A DNA stretch of 64,000 bases from Cannabis sativa (Eukaryota; Streptophyta; Magnoliopsida; Rosales; Cannabaceae). The translations under genes and the position numbers were made by a program. Positions 36,201 to 47,648 of this stretch are shown in pieces; positions within the stretch are counted from its first letter, which is position 1; the number at the start of each line of letters is the position of its first letter. The notes below the pieces were generated by a model that saw nothing but the letters and a program-made list of their open reading frames with translations, was not told where the DNA came from and made no database searches. Location: NCBI RefSeq assembly GCF_029168945.1, contig NC_083604.1, positions 8,982,812 through 9,046,811 on the forward strand, read 5' to 3'.

Positions 36201-39062
36201 CAATATCGCCTAGTTGATCCTAGATCAAATGATCTTAATCCTGTTATGATTAGGCTCGATCTCGAGAGGATATTCGTGTTCTTTGATTTGTTAGTTAAGC
36301 CTACTTTTGGGTTAGGGTGATATGTACATTTTGGGAAAACGGTAGTGCAATTGAGTGGGAGCGCTAACATAAACATGGAATCTATAGCTTCTATCTGGCG
36401 AATAGTAAGTAAAGGATGATCTCCTTCGAGCTTGACCAAACGAAAATAAATGGTGGAGATCTCATTTCACATAAGCTGAAATATCATTTATACGGGGTTA
36501 AGTGTTTTAAGGATTAAATACATTGTAGGGTGTAACGGTAATCTAATCCCTTTACAGTGTAGATCATTCATATAGAGGATCATTGATCAAATTAGGATTA
36601 TAACAATGGATAACTAATAATGTGTCTATATGGTGGAACATATAGAGCATTCTATATACTGAGAGTGCAATTCTAAGTTCTATGCGTGGATTCAACGAAG
36701 AATTAATAAGTCAGTGAATTTAGGTTATAAATTCTTGATCTGCTTATTGGAAGCTCGGTTATATAGACCCATGGTCCCCCCACTAGTTGAGATAATATTG
36801 TTTGTAAGACTCATATAATTGGTTTTGATTAATCAATTATAATTCTCAAATTAGACTATGTCTATTTGTGAATTTTTCAGTAAGTAAGGGCGAAATTGTA
36901 AAGAAAGAGTTTTAGGGACATATTTGTTAATTATGATACTTTGTATGGTTCAATTAATAAATATGATAAATGTCAATATTATTTAATAATTATTTATAGT
37001 TATTAAATAGTTAGAATTGACATTTAAATGGTTGAATTTGAAATTTGGCGTTTTTGAGAAAATCAGATGCAGAAAAGATAAAACTGCAAAATTACAAAAA
37101 GTGAGGCCCAAATCCACATTGCATGGCCGGAAACTTTTGTATGATTTTCCCTCTGATATTTTCATTATTTTAATGCCAAATAATTCAAACCTAACCCTAG
37201 TGGAATGCTATAAATAGATAGTGAAGGCTTCAGGAAAATTACACTTTTCTTCTGACTTTTCATTCAGAAAAAACTGAGCCTCTCTCTCTCCCTATCTTTG
37301 GCCGACCACTCCCTCTCTCTCTCTTCTTCATAAAGATTTCAAAATTCTTAGTGTTAGAGTATTGCCCACACGCAGCAAGTGATACCTCAATCATAGTGAG
37401 GAAGATCGTGAAGAAAGACTTTCAACAAGAAGGAGTTTCAGCACTAAAGAATCAGAGAAAGAGATCCAGGTTCAGATATTGATAATGCTCTGCTACAGAA
37501 AGGAATCAACGGCTAGATATCTGAACGGAAGGAGTCATATTATTCCGCTGCACCCAATGTAAGGTTTACTAAACTTTATATGTGTTTATTTCATCGTTTT
37601 AGAAAGTTCATATTTAGGGTGTTAATCAACATACTTGTGAGTAGATCTAAGATCCTGGTAAAATAATTTCAACACTCACAATGTCCCAATGTTTCTGAAA
37701 AAATCTCGGACCCATACCATCAGGGCCAGGTGCTTTGTCTGGATGCATCTGGAATAGGGCAGTTTTGATTTCTTCTTCGGCAATTGGTTTCAAAAGTTCT
37801 TCATTTTGAGCATTGGTTACAGAGCATCTGACATCAGTGGCAACAGTATTTTGCAAGGAACAATTAGCAGTAAATAAATTTGAAAAGTAAGAGATGATAA
37901 CCTGGTCAAGACCGTTTCCCCAATCGGTCCAAGCTCCATCAGAATTTTCTAAGTGCAAGATTTGATTGTTCCTTTTCTGGCACTAGCAGTGGCATGAAAG
38001 TATTTGATGTTTTTGTCCCCGTTGTGTAACCAAAATTGCTTCGACCTCTGTTTCAATTAGATCTCTTGTTGAGCTAAAAGTTCAAAGTAATTATTTTGTT
38101 CATTAACAAACTCAACTTTCAAGGGAAAATTGTGGTGCTGCTTCAGTTGTGCCATTTTCTTTTTATTGGTAGAAATACGACCCTTGAAATTACCAGTGAG
38201 ATCCGAACCCCACTTTGTCAAATTATCCCTACAAATTTTTATTTTATCAAAGAGGGATAGGTGTCTGTGCATATCCCAACAATCTTTTACAATCTGTGGA
38301 CTAATTGGCTCGAGACCACACGTTCTCATAACGAAAATGAGGAGCAGTGATAGTACTATGATGGGAATCAGGTTGTAAAATGATGGGAGTATGATCGGAA
38401 TTAGAAAAACCAATGTTGGTGAGAGTAGCTTCAGTAAAAGTGTCTAACCAACTAAGAGAGAAAATTGCTTTATCGAGACGAATTTCTACACAATGGCCTG
38501 TACCTCGTCCACGATCCCAGGTGAAAGGATAGCCGCGAAGGTCTAGATCAATAAGGTTGCAATCATCAATAACCGACTGGAAACCATCAATAAGAGAAGT
38601 TGGGTATAGATGCCCGCCTCTCTTGTCAGAGTGGGTTGAAATATTATTAAAATCATCGATGATACACCATGGGAGAGACGACTCGCTGTGCAATGAACGA
38701 AGAAGAGTCCATGTTTGATCCCGTTGTCTTCTGTTTGGTTCACCGTAGAAGCCAGTTAGGCGCCATGTCGACATGCCCCTTATACGAACTTCAACATCAA
38801 TATGATTTGGTGAAAAACTGAGTAGATTAGCTTCTTCATAAATTTTCCAAAATAGAGCCAAGCCGCCTTTCCTTCCGGAAGCATCGACTGAAAAACTACC
38901 TTCAAACCCAAGTTTGACCCTCAAACGCTCTACCAAATCTTTTTTACAAAGTGTCTCACATAAAAACAAGAATTTGGGCTTCTTTTGACTACACATGTCT
39001 TGTAGGAATTGAACAGCCCGTGGGTTCCCAAGCCTAGGACAGTTCCAACTAATTATACTCAT
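33219..39062 (-). pseudogene. LINE-2 ORF2, broken and interrupted
   Basis: Starts M-S-I-I-S-W-N-C-P-R-L-G-N at 39062. Endonuclease motifs include F-L-C-E-T, a changed I-D-D-F-N where G-D-F-N is usual, and S-D-H-T-P-I-I-L. It continues with breaks to 37647, where D-K-A-P-G-P-D-G-M-G-P-R-F-F-Q opens the reverse transcriptase. The solo LTR then intervenes. RT resumes at 35780 (L-R-P-I-A-L-C-N, L-D-M-S-K-A-Y-D-R-V-E) and the catalytic motif reads F-T-D-N-S at about 35115, so F-A-D-D-S has lost an Asp. zf-RVT is at 34179-33652 (C-P-I-C-N-L). RNase H (33600-33219) is degenerate but keeps E-T-D-N and R-R-S-A-N. Non-functional. Confidence 0.88.
35781..37674. repeat. Solo LTR (1894 bp) with target duplication CTCAC, inside LINE-2 ORF2
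   Basis: Begins TGTTGGGTTTTATGCCCTAA and ends AATTTCAACA, flanked by CTCAC at 35776-35780 and 37675-37679. No internal coding region or second LTR is present, so it is what unequal recombination between two LTRs leaves behind. The LINE-2 RT reading resumes on the other side. A second, diverged member of the same family is cut by the right edge of the window (62384-64000). Confidence 0.9.
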
Positions 39063-39067
39063 GGTGA

Positions 39068-39307
39068 TTAGTGGGCCTGAGCACAAGAACCCACCAATTT
39101 GCCGTTTTTTGAAAACCCATCAGAACACTCAGTATCATTACTGTCTTGGTCCATCACCTTAGATATATCATCAGACCCACCATTTAAAGTTAGGCCCACC
39201 CGTCGCCTTTTTAATTCTGAAATAGATAATTCTATATCAGAGAAAAACTTGTTATTATTTTCCTTTAAAAAGACAACTGGCTCATGTATGTCAAGGGTTG
39301 ACTGCAT
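39068..39307 (-). pseudogene. LINE-2 ORF1, C-terminal remnant
   Basis: About 75 residues, acidic and Ser/Lys-rich (S-E-L-K-R-R-R-V-G-L-T-L; S-N-D-T-E-C-S-D-G-F), ending six bases before the ORF2 start. Its position and composition fit the tail of an L1 ORF1. The DUF4283 and zinc-knuckle parts are absent because of 5' truncation. Confidence 0.6.
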
Positions 39308-39369
39308 GGCAACATTTTCCTATTATATATTGTTATTTCTAACCCTTGAACAAATATGTAAATTATAAG

Positions 39370-39555
39370 AAGGATTGTATTGTGTATTACTGTATTTGTA
39401 AAAGTTCAGGAAAATATGAAAAGAAGATGATGAATCAGTGATACATTCATATTTATTACTTCTCTTAGATCGTAATTTTTCAATCATTTATATATTTTAT
39501 TCAAAAAGAAAGTGAAAATAAAAAAAATTATATATTACATTAATTTAATATTTAT
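39370..39555. other. Short AT-rich spacer
   Basis: No gene or element recognised between LINE-2 and the fold-back MITE. Confidence 0.5.
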
Positions 39556-39934
39556 AAGGGTAAATAGCGGCATAAGTACTTAAAGTTTTGAGTTTGTAAG
39601 CGGCATAAACCCAATAATTTTTTTTAGTGGCATAAGTACCCAATGTTTGTAAAATTGTAATTTTTCTCTATTTTCGTCAGTACAACTCCATTTTAAATTT
39701 ATTAAAAAAAGATTTGGAAGTAACTGATACTATATATTTTTCGTCCAGACCAAATAATCTAAAAATTGGGTCTTATATGTGTCATGTTTAAGACAATAAT
39801 AGAGTCTGTACTGATGAAACTGAAAGAAAATTACAGTTTTATAAATATTGGGTACTTATACTACTAAAAAAAATCATTGGGTTTATGCCGCTGACAAACC
39901 TAAAACTTTAGGTATTTATGCCACTATTTACCTT
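39556..39934. mobile_element. Fold-back MITE-like element, 379 bp
   Basis: The left arm (AAGGGTAAATAGCGGCATAA, ...GTGGCATAAGTACCCAATGT) and right arm (...ATTGGGTACTTATACTACTA, ...GCCACTATTTACCTT) are imperfect inverted complements of well over 100 bp each, with a short middle. Each arm itself holds an internally repeated phrase (GGCATAAGTAC). There is no coding capacity. TTTATA-type flanks on both sides may be the target duplication. Confidence 0.75.
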
Positions 39935-40157
39935 ATTTATAATAACGCGCAACTACATTGACTAGTTTCCTATAATCTTCAACATGGGTTTATTTTTAAA
40001 TTATTGGCTAAATTATAAGCATAAAAAATCAAATTTTCCTTAGATGAGAAGATATGAAAAGTTACCTATAACATAAAAAATATGATACATTATTTTCATC
40101 ATGATTCAGTGGTCAAGAAACGAGTATTATTAACCATTAAGTTCTACAATTTAACAC
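39935..40157. other. Short AT-rich spacer
   Basis: No feature recognised; ends at the copia target duplication GGCAT (40158-40162). Confidence 0.5.
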
Positions 40158-40162
40158 GGCAT

Positions 40163-40686
40163 TGTTAGAATTATTATTGTGAACTAATATAATCATGAGC
40201 TTAATACCATAAACACAATCATTAACTATGTGCCTAATATTTATTCACTACCATAATGGGATGGTTAATAATTAAGAAATATATAGAGACACATGAGAGC
40301 ACCCTAAAACTATAATTGACCCATTAAATTATAGTCCACTACTAATTATACTCATTAACCCAATAAGCCTAATAAAACCCCTTAGGGTTGGGTGTTGGAT
40401 ATATAAGGGGTTAATATGTATCAGTATGATAATGAGAGAGAGTGCGTGTGGTGATAAGAAAAGGGCTTGCTTTCATAAGCTCCTCATCTACCTCCTCTTC
40501 TACCATCTTGGAGACACATTCACATTGAAGATTTTGGTGTTCAAATGGAAAATGCCAATATGGGAGGTATGTGTTTTCATAAGTTTGTGATGCTCTAAAT
40601 AAAGTATTGATTTTGCATTTAATGATTATGAGCAATAATGTTTAATGTGTGTTTGGATAGTTCATAATCTATGTGATAGTTTAACA
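40163..40686 (+). repeat. Copia 5' LTR
   Basis: 524 bp. Contains a likely TATA region (GGATATATAAGGGG near 40396). Differs from the 3' LTR at roughly 15-20 positions, mostly transitions. Confidence 0.92.
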
Positions 40687-40688
40687 AT

Positions 40689-40701
40689 TGGTATCAAGAG
40701 C
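40689..40701 (+). other. Copia primer-binding site (initiator tRNA-Met type)
   Basis: TGGTATCAAGAGC begins two bases after the 5' LTR; the typical copia site is TGGTATCAGAGC, complementary to initiator tRNA-Met. One extra A is present. Confidence 0.85.
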
Positions 40702-41971
40702 TAGAATACTTGATTTTAGAGCTCCAAAATATTTGAACTAACCCATTTATTTATTTTTTTCAAATTTGATTTTTTTTTTTATATTTTCGAATAAAATGAG
40801 TTTAAATATTTTAGAATGGGTTTATCTTATTCTTTGGATGATTATTGCATGGTTTATTGTAAGATTGCAAGTTTTTCATTGAGTTTATCAATGGTGGAAA
40901 CCCATTTTCGGATTTGTGTTTTATGGGTAGTGTTTTATATTTTTTTTTTGTGAAAAATGGATGAAATGGATGATAGAAATTGATAGAGGGTTGAAAATAG
41001 AACAAAACCCCTCAAATGCCGTCAGTTTTGTGTGGCCGGGAATGCTCCAACCGATCGGGTCACGAAACGGGTCGCGTCGATCCGAGTTGCAGACCCGCGG
41101 ACCCATGGGGAAGTTTGTTGGGTGACAGGGGTGGGGTAACGAAAAACAACTTGTCGTTTTGCCTCTGTCGGGCAAACGACATGTCATTTATTATGGGTGG
41201 AAAATGTCGTTTTTTTGGAGCAAAAAAATGACATGTCGTTTGGGCTCTGTCAGCCAAACGACATGTCGTTTTGCATTGACTGGAAGGTCCTTTTTGAGCA
41301 GCAAAACGACGGGTCGTTTTTGACCCTGCGACACGTCGTCCTCCACAAACGACATGTCGTTTTTGGAAAACGACATGTCGTTCGAGCAATTAAAAAAAAA
41401 GGGAAGGCGCGTGCAAGGTCAAATTTTGGGCCATTTTTCACCAATTTATTATATTTTTAGCATTCTATCATTTCCACATCTTAATTTATGCATAATATTA
41501 ATTTATGAATTTATTCATAATCTTAGTTATTAATATTATCTTGTTATGGCATAAATTAATGTTTATTTTAAACAATTAGTGCTTATTTTCTTACCTATCG
41601 TAAGATTAAGCATGAAAAATTATTTGGTAATGAGAAACATTTAAATATTAATTTATTTAAATATTGTATATTCCTCCAATATAAGATTAAGATCCTTATA
41701 AGTAATTAATTATCCTATCGATAATAATTGCTTACTAAGGATGCTTAATATGGTGAAGAAAATTTATTAAATATTATGAATCACAATTTATCTATCCTTT
41801 CGATAGTAAATTAATGTATTTGATTATAATATTTAATAGATTGTTCTTACCTGTGTATGAGTTCTACTTTATTTATTTGTCTAACAACTCTAGCATACAT
41901 GATGATCATTTGTTATTTTGCGATCATTTATTCATGAAAAAAGAGCACAAATGACATGATTTTGTTATAAC
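40702..41971 (+). other. Long copia leader with palindrome array
   Basis: About 1.27 kb with no credible gene. The first 340 bases are T-rich. At 41143-41385 lies a cluster of about nine copies of AACGACATGTCGTT or near variants, several extending to the perfect 16-mer AAACGACATGTCGTTT. The rest is AT-rich. Open frames on both strands between 41016 and 41460 arise from the palindromes and have no family resemblance. Confidence 0.75.
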
Positions 41972-44900
41972 ATGCATTTAATGGTTATTGCTCTTGTTTC
42001 TCATTCAGCTTTAAGCATTCCAAGAACCTCTGCCATGTTGACACTGAATGGAACCAACCACAAACAGTGGGTGGAATCTCTCATGTTGAATTTGACTCTT
42101 ATGAGAGTGGATTTGGCCTTGAGAATGGATGCACCTCCTAAACCTGCTGATGATGCCACTGAAAAGGATAAGAAATCCTATGAGGATTGGGAGCATTCCA
42201 ATCGCTGTTGTTTGATGCTTATGAGGTATCACATGGATGAGTCCATTCGTGATAGTATTCCTCAGATTGAAAATGCAAAGGATTTTCTTGCTGCCATTAA
42301 GGAAAAGTATAAAAAGTTCTCAAAGAATGAGAAAAATGAGTGCTTGACTTTGTTCCATCGCACTAATTATGCTGATACGGGTGATATTAGAGCCCACATT
42401 GACAAGCTCATGGGTTGTTACCAGAAGCTTAAGGGCATGGGATTGGATCTTGGTGAGGATTACATGGTGTGGTTTGTAATGGAAACCATTCCTTCTCAAT
42501 TTGATTCGATCAGATCAAGCTACAATGCTAAAAAGGAGCAGTGGACCATTGAGGAGATGACTGCTATTCTTGCCAAAGAAGAAGAGGACATGAAAAAGGG
42601 GAGAGCAAGAAGTATCTCCATGGTGACCAATCCAAACAATTCTCACAAGAGAAAGTTCACTCCCAACAACTCTAGTGACCAAAGGTTTCATAAGAAGAAA
42701 GCCACCAATCCTAAGGGAAATGGACAAGCTAGCTCTTCTTCGACTGGTCATAAGAATGAGTTTTTCAAAGGGAAGTGCAACTTTTGTCAATGCTTCGGGC
42801 ATAAGAAAGCCGATTGCCGAAAGCTTAAAGCTCACTTAGAGAAGAAAGGTAATTGTCTTGTGATGGTTTGTTTGGAATCCAATATTATTGATGTGCCCTC
42901 AAACACTTGGTGGTTAAATACTGGTGCTACAATTCATGTTACGAATTCTTTGCAGGCAGTGACAAGTCGAAGAAGGCCGAGTAGGTTGGAGGAGTATGTG
43001 TACATGGGAGACGATACTAAAGTCAGAGTTGAATTTTTTGGGACTGTTAATCTGCAGCTAAATACTGGGCATTTTTTTTGGAGTTGCATGATGTTGCTTA
43101 TTTACCCTCTATTAGGAGGAATTTGATATCTATATCTATTTTGGAGAGACTAGGTTATAGTCTTCATTTTGGAACTGGAAAACTGACTTTGTATCGTGAC
43201 TCTATGTTGATTGGAAATGGAATTTTGTGTGGAAACCTATATAAGCTTGATTTACTTGATGTTGTTCCTGTTACTTCTCCCTCTTGCCCTTCTTCTTCTT
43301 CTCTTAATGCTGTTGTTGGTTCTAAACGTGCAAGATCAGATTTGAAATCTTCCATGCTTTGGCACAAACGTTTAGGCCATATTTCTAGAGATAGAATGGA
43401 GAGATTGGTGAAAGATGATGTGCTTCAGGATCTTGATTTTTCTGATTTTACTGCCTGTGTTGATTGTATAAAAGGAAAGTTGACTGCCAAGATTAGAAAG
43501 AGTAAGTCAGACAGATGCGCAGATGTGTTAGAGCTTATTCATACTGATATTTGTGGGCCTTTTGTCCCACCTGCTATGGGTGGTTATAAATACTTTATCA
43601 CCTTCATTGATGATTTTTCCCGATATGGCCATGTTGAGCTCATTCGTGAAAAATCTAAATCTTTAGATGCTTTCAAGATTTTCAAGACGAATGTTGAGCT
43701 TCAAAAGGGAAAGAAAATTAAAGCTCTCAATTCTGATAGAGGTGGTGAGTATTATGGGCGTTATGATGAAACTGGAAGGAACCCCGAGCCTTTTGCCAAA
43801 TACTTGCAAGAATGTGGTATTGATGCAAGATACACAATGCCAGGGACACCCCAGCAAAATGGAATTGCTGAGAGAAGGAATCGCACACTTCTTGACATGG
43901 TACGTTGTATATTGATTCATTCTAGCTTGCCAGAATTTTTATGGGGTGAGGCATTAAGGACTGCTACTTATATCTTGAATCAAGTACCTAGCAAGTCTAT
44001 CCCAAAGACACCATACGAGTTGTGGTCAGGCAAGAAACTGAGTTTGCGTCATTTTCATGTTTAGGGATGTAAAGTTGAAGTAAGGCCCTATAACCCACAA
44101 TCTAAGAAGCTTGATCTGAAGACTATTAGTGGCTATTTTGTAGGCTACATTATTGGTTCGAGGGATTTTAGATTCTATTGTCCTTCTCACACCACCAGGG
44201 TGATAGAATCAGATAGAGCTGTCTATTTTGAAGATGAATTTAGTTCAAGTCAAGGGTCAAGAGAAATTCTGTTCAGGGAAGAACGTATTTATGTCCCTGT
44301 ACCTGTTGCTTCCGCTTTCGCTCCTACTATTGATCCCGTGATTGAACAAATTCCAACAGAAGCTCATGATGAACCTCAGAATCATATGCAAGATGAAAAT
44401 CCTGATATTGAGGGTGGTGAAGTTGTGTTAAGAAGATCAGAGAGAGCTCGCAAACCTGCTATTCATGATGACTACCTTGTCTATTTGCAAGAACATGATT
44501 ATGATGTGGGAGACGCTTCTGAACAAGTTACTTACCAAGAAGCTATGAGGAGTCCCCAATCTAAGTTATGGTTGAATGCAATGACAGATGAGTCAAGTTC
44601 CATGTCGCGAAACAAAGTATGGAATTTAGTTGTTCTGCCGAAAGGTTGAAGACCCATTGGGTGCAAATGGGTTTACAAGATCAAATATGATTCAAGTGGG
44701 CAACCAGTAAAGTATAAGGCTAGACTTGTTGCTAAAGGATATAGCCAGAGAGAAGGTATTGATTACAAAGAAACATTCTCAATTGTATCTACCAAAGATT
44801 CTTTGCGAATCATCATGGCTATGGTTGCTCATTTTGATTTGGAACTTGAACAAATGGATGTGAAAACTGCTTTTCTAAATGGAGATTTGTATGAAGATAT

Positions 44901-46068
44901 CTACATGACTCAACCTATTGGTTTTGAGGAGCCTGGCAAGGAGCATATGGTTTGCAAGCTCAATAAGTTTATTTATTGACTTAAACAGGCATCAAGACAG
45001 TGGTATCTCAAGTTTGATGCAGTTGTCACTGCAAATGGTTTCATGGAGAACAAAGTTGATCAATGTATATATATGAAGGTCAGTGGGAGCAGCTTCATCT
45101 TCCTGGTACTGTATGTTGATGATATTTTGCTTGCTTCTAATGATAAAAATCTGTTGTCTGAGACAAAGCATTTGTTATCTGACCATTTTGATATGAAAGA
45201 CCTTGGTGAGGCTTCATATGTACTTGGGATACAGATCCTTTGGGATAGATCTAAAGGTATTCTTCGGTTGTCTCAAAGAACTTATATTGATCGGATTTTG
45301 AAAAGATTCAATATGCATACTTGTTCACCTGGAAAGGCACCAATAGTGAAAGGTGACAAATTCTCAAAGGGCCAATGTCCACAAAATGACAAAGAGAGAG
45401 ATGAAATGAAAGTGGTTCCTTATGCGTCAGTTGTGGGTAGCCTGATGTACGCTCAAGTATGGACACGCCCTGATATTGCTTTTGTTGTTGGCGTGTTGGG
45501 TAGATACTTGAGTGATCCTGGACTTAGCCATTGGAAAGCGGCTAAGAAGGTCATGCGGTATCTTCAGGGTACCAAGGATCATATGTTGACTTATCGGCGA
45601 GCTGACACTCTTGATATAGTTGGGTTTAGTGACGCCGATTATGCAGGATGCGTGGATGATAAGAAATCCACATCAGGCTACACTTTCATGATGGCTGGAG
45701 GAGCTGTTTCGTGGAAAAGTGTCAAACAGACACTCACAGTATCCTCAACAATGGAGGCAGAGTATATGGCATGTTATGAGGCTACTTGTTAGGCGATATG
45801 GCTGCGAAACTTCATTTCAGAATTGGGTGTTATGGACTCTATCTCGAGGCCGCTGAAATTGTATTGTGATAATTCCGCAGCAGTAGCTTTCTCTAGAAAT
45901 GTTAGAAGTACTTCCCGTTCTAAACACATTGACATAAAGTACTATTTTGTCAAAGAGAAAGTTACAGAGTCTCTTATTTCAATTGAATACACGCCTAGCA
46001 CTAGCATGTTAGCAGACCCACTAACGAAAGGCTTACCCATATGTGTATGTTTGGAGCATGTTGCTTGA
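41972..46068 (+). pseudogene. Copia gag-pol polyprotein with frameshift and stops
   Basis: gag (UBN2-type: L-N-G-T-N-H-K-Q-W-V-E-S) from 41972; CCHC knuckle C-N-F-C-Q-C-F-G-H-K-K-A-D-C at about 42770; protease W-W-L-N-T-G-A-T-I-H, where the catalytic Asp is Asn. A frameshift in an eight-T run at about 43072-43079 separates this from the pre-integrase domain (W-H-K-R-L-G-H) and integrase ([26 protein letters not shown]). In-frame stops are at 44062, 44647, 44977 and 45790. RT has Y-V-D-D at about 45114, and RNase H has S-D-A-D-Y-A-G-C and the S-S-T-M-E-A-E-Y motif. The frame finally closes at 46068. Confidence 0.92.
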
Positions 46069-46463
46069 ATGGGATTGTTAGAAGCCTAGCTGTTGAGCTC
46101 AGTGGGAGTTTTTCTATTATGTATTGAACATGCTAGTATCTTGTATGGAATGCTTATGACTTGTATTTTGAATATGCATAATGATATTGAAGTCACTTCT
46201 AATTATTGTTGTCATGCATACATGTGTTGTTTACTGAAGTGACGAGTACAAAAGGAGATGAATGCGCATAGTCTCAATTTTGTTGTACCTCATGCATGTT
46301 TGGTTTGATTTTTAATGATTGTTATTGGATTAAAATGTCTTCAAGGTCAATTCATACATAATATATGTATCATGTCGATATGATATTATGTACGTCTTAA
46401 TTGGTTACCTTATGTGTGATAGACAATGTTATGGTGGTTGATTATATTGTCCAAGTGGGAGAA
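46069..46463 (+). other. Copia 3' untranslated region and polypurine tract
   Basis: Non-coding stretch ending in CCAAGTGGGAGAA immediately before the 3' LTR, the plus-strand primer. Confidence 0.75.
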
Positions 46464-46987
46464 TGTTAGAATTATTATTGTGGACTAATATAATCATGAG
46501 CTTAATACCATAAACACAATCATTAACTATGTGCCTAATATTTATTCACTACCATAATGGGATGGTTAATAATTAATAAATGTATAGAGGCACATGAGAG
46601 CACCCTAAAACTATAATTGGCCCATTAAATTATAGTCCACCACTAATTATACTCATTAACCCAATAAGCCTAATAAAACCCCTTAGGGTTGGGTGTTGGA
46701 TATATAAGGGGTTAATATGTGTTAGTATGATAATGAGAGAGACTGTGTGTGGTGATAAGAAAAGGGCTTGCTTTCATAAGCTCCTCTTCTACCTCCTCTT
46801 CTACCATCTTGGAGACACATTCACATTAAAGATTTTGGTGTTCAAATGGAAAATGCTAATATAGGAGGTATGTGTTTTCATAAGTTTGTGATGCTCTAAA
46901 TAAAGTATTGATTTTGCATTTAATGATTATGAGCAATAATGTTTAATGTGTGTTTGGATAGTTCATAATCTATGTGATTGTTTAACA
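46464..46987 (+). repeat. Copia 3' LTR
   Basis: 524 bp partner of the 5' LTR, followed by target duplication GGCAT at 46988-46992. Confidence 0.92.
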
Positions 46988-47648
46988 GGCATAACTAAAA
47001 ATGCTACTCATTACACGATTATAATTAAAAATAAAATTAATCTATAAACCTTTATAAAAAAGAGAATAATTCTTTGGGCTTTTGATAGTCAATTTACAAA
47101 TATAACCCTCATTGAGCTATAACTAAGGTAACAACTGTCAACAGCTGTGATAATTTCTATAAAACTTTATTAGCTTTCTTATTATAATTTTTTATTTATT
47201 TTTTTCCTTTCAAGGGAATAATATTATTTTATTGTATTATTTTCTTCTCCCTTAATTATATGCCCTAGATTGGATTTCCACTCCTCCAAAACCCTCTTCT
47301 TCCCAAAAAGACCACGATCAGTGCTTCCACACCGCCAACGATGGGGAGTTTAGGGGGTACTGTTTACACGACCACCACCATCGCCACCCACATCAAGAAA
47401 TAGGGTAGAGAAACACTACTCCCAATCGGATCAACAGGTTTGTCCTTCTAAACACAATATAAAATATTGAAATAAAAAGCTTTAACGAATTCCAATCGAT
47501 TTTAATCTTTCACTCTTCGCCCCAAATATACCATTTATTTGAGGGATTTTCTTCATTCTATAACTTTTGTTTGTTTTTTCCTTTAATTGCTTTCTTCATT
47601 CTATAACTTTTGTTTGTTTTTTCCTTTAATTGCTTTCTTCATTTGCAG

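Larger units (their letters stand above)
33077..39361 (-). mobile_element. LINE-2: 5'-truncated L1-type retrotransposon split by a solo LTR
   Basis: Reading minus: ORF1 C-terminus (39307-39068), ORF2 endonuclease (from 39062), reverse transcriptase, zf-RVT and RNase H, ending in a poly-A (T-run at about 33077-33085). An eight-base candidate duplication ATTATAAG flanks it at 33069-33076 and 39362-39369; that is short and in AT-rich DNA, so the boundaries are moderate in certainty. ORF1 is mostly missing. A solo LTR interrupts ORF2 at 35781-37674. Confidence 0.8.
40163..46987 (+). mobile_element. Complete Ty1/copia LTR retrotransposon (6.8 kb), point-mutated
   Basis: LTRs of 524 bp each (40163-40686 and 46464-46987) begin TGTTAGAATTATTATTGTG and end TTTAACA. 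They are flanked by GGCAT at 40158-40162 and 46988-46992. A tRNA-Met-type primer site follows the left LTR and a purine tract precedes the right one. Gene order gag, protease, integrase, RT, RNase H is that of copia. The leader between primer site and gag is about 1.27 kb, very long for a copia element. LTR identity is about 97% by eye. The polyprotein has a frameshift, several stops and a lost protease active-site residue, so the copy is not autonomous. Confidence 0.95.

Noticed and set aside
41016..41460. Overlapping open frames on both strands in the copia leader
   Set aside because: They arise because palindromic repeats read open on both strands; no conserved protein motif.
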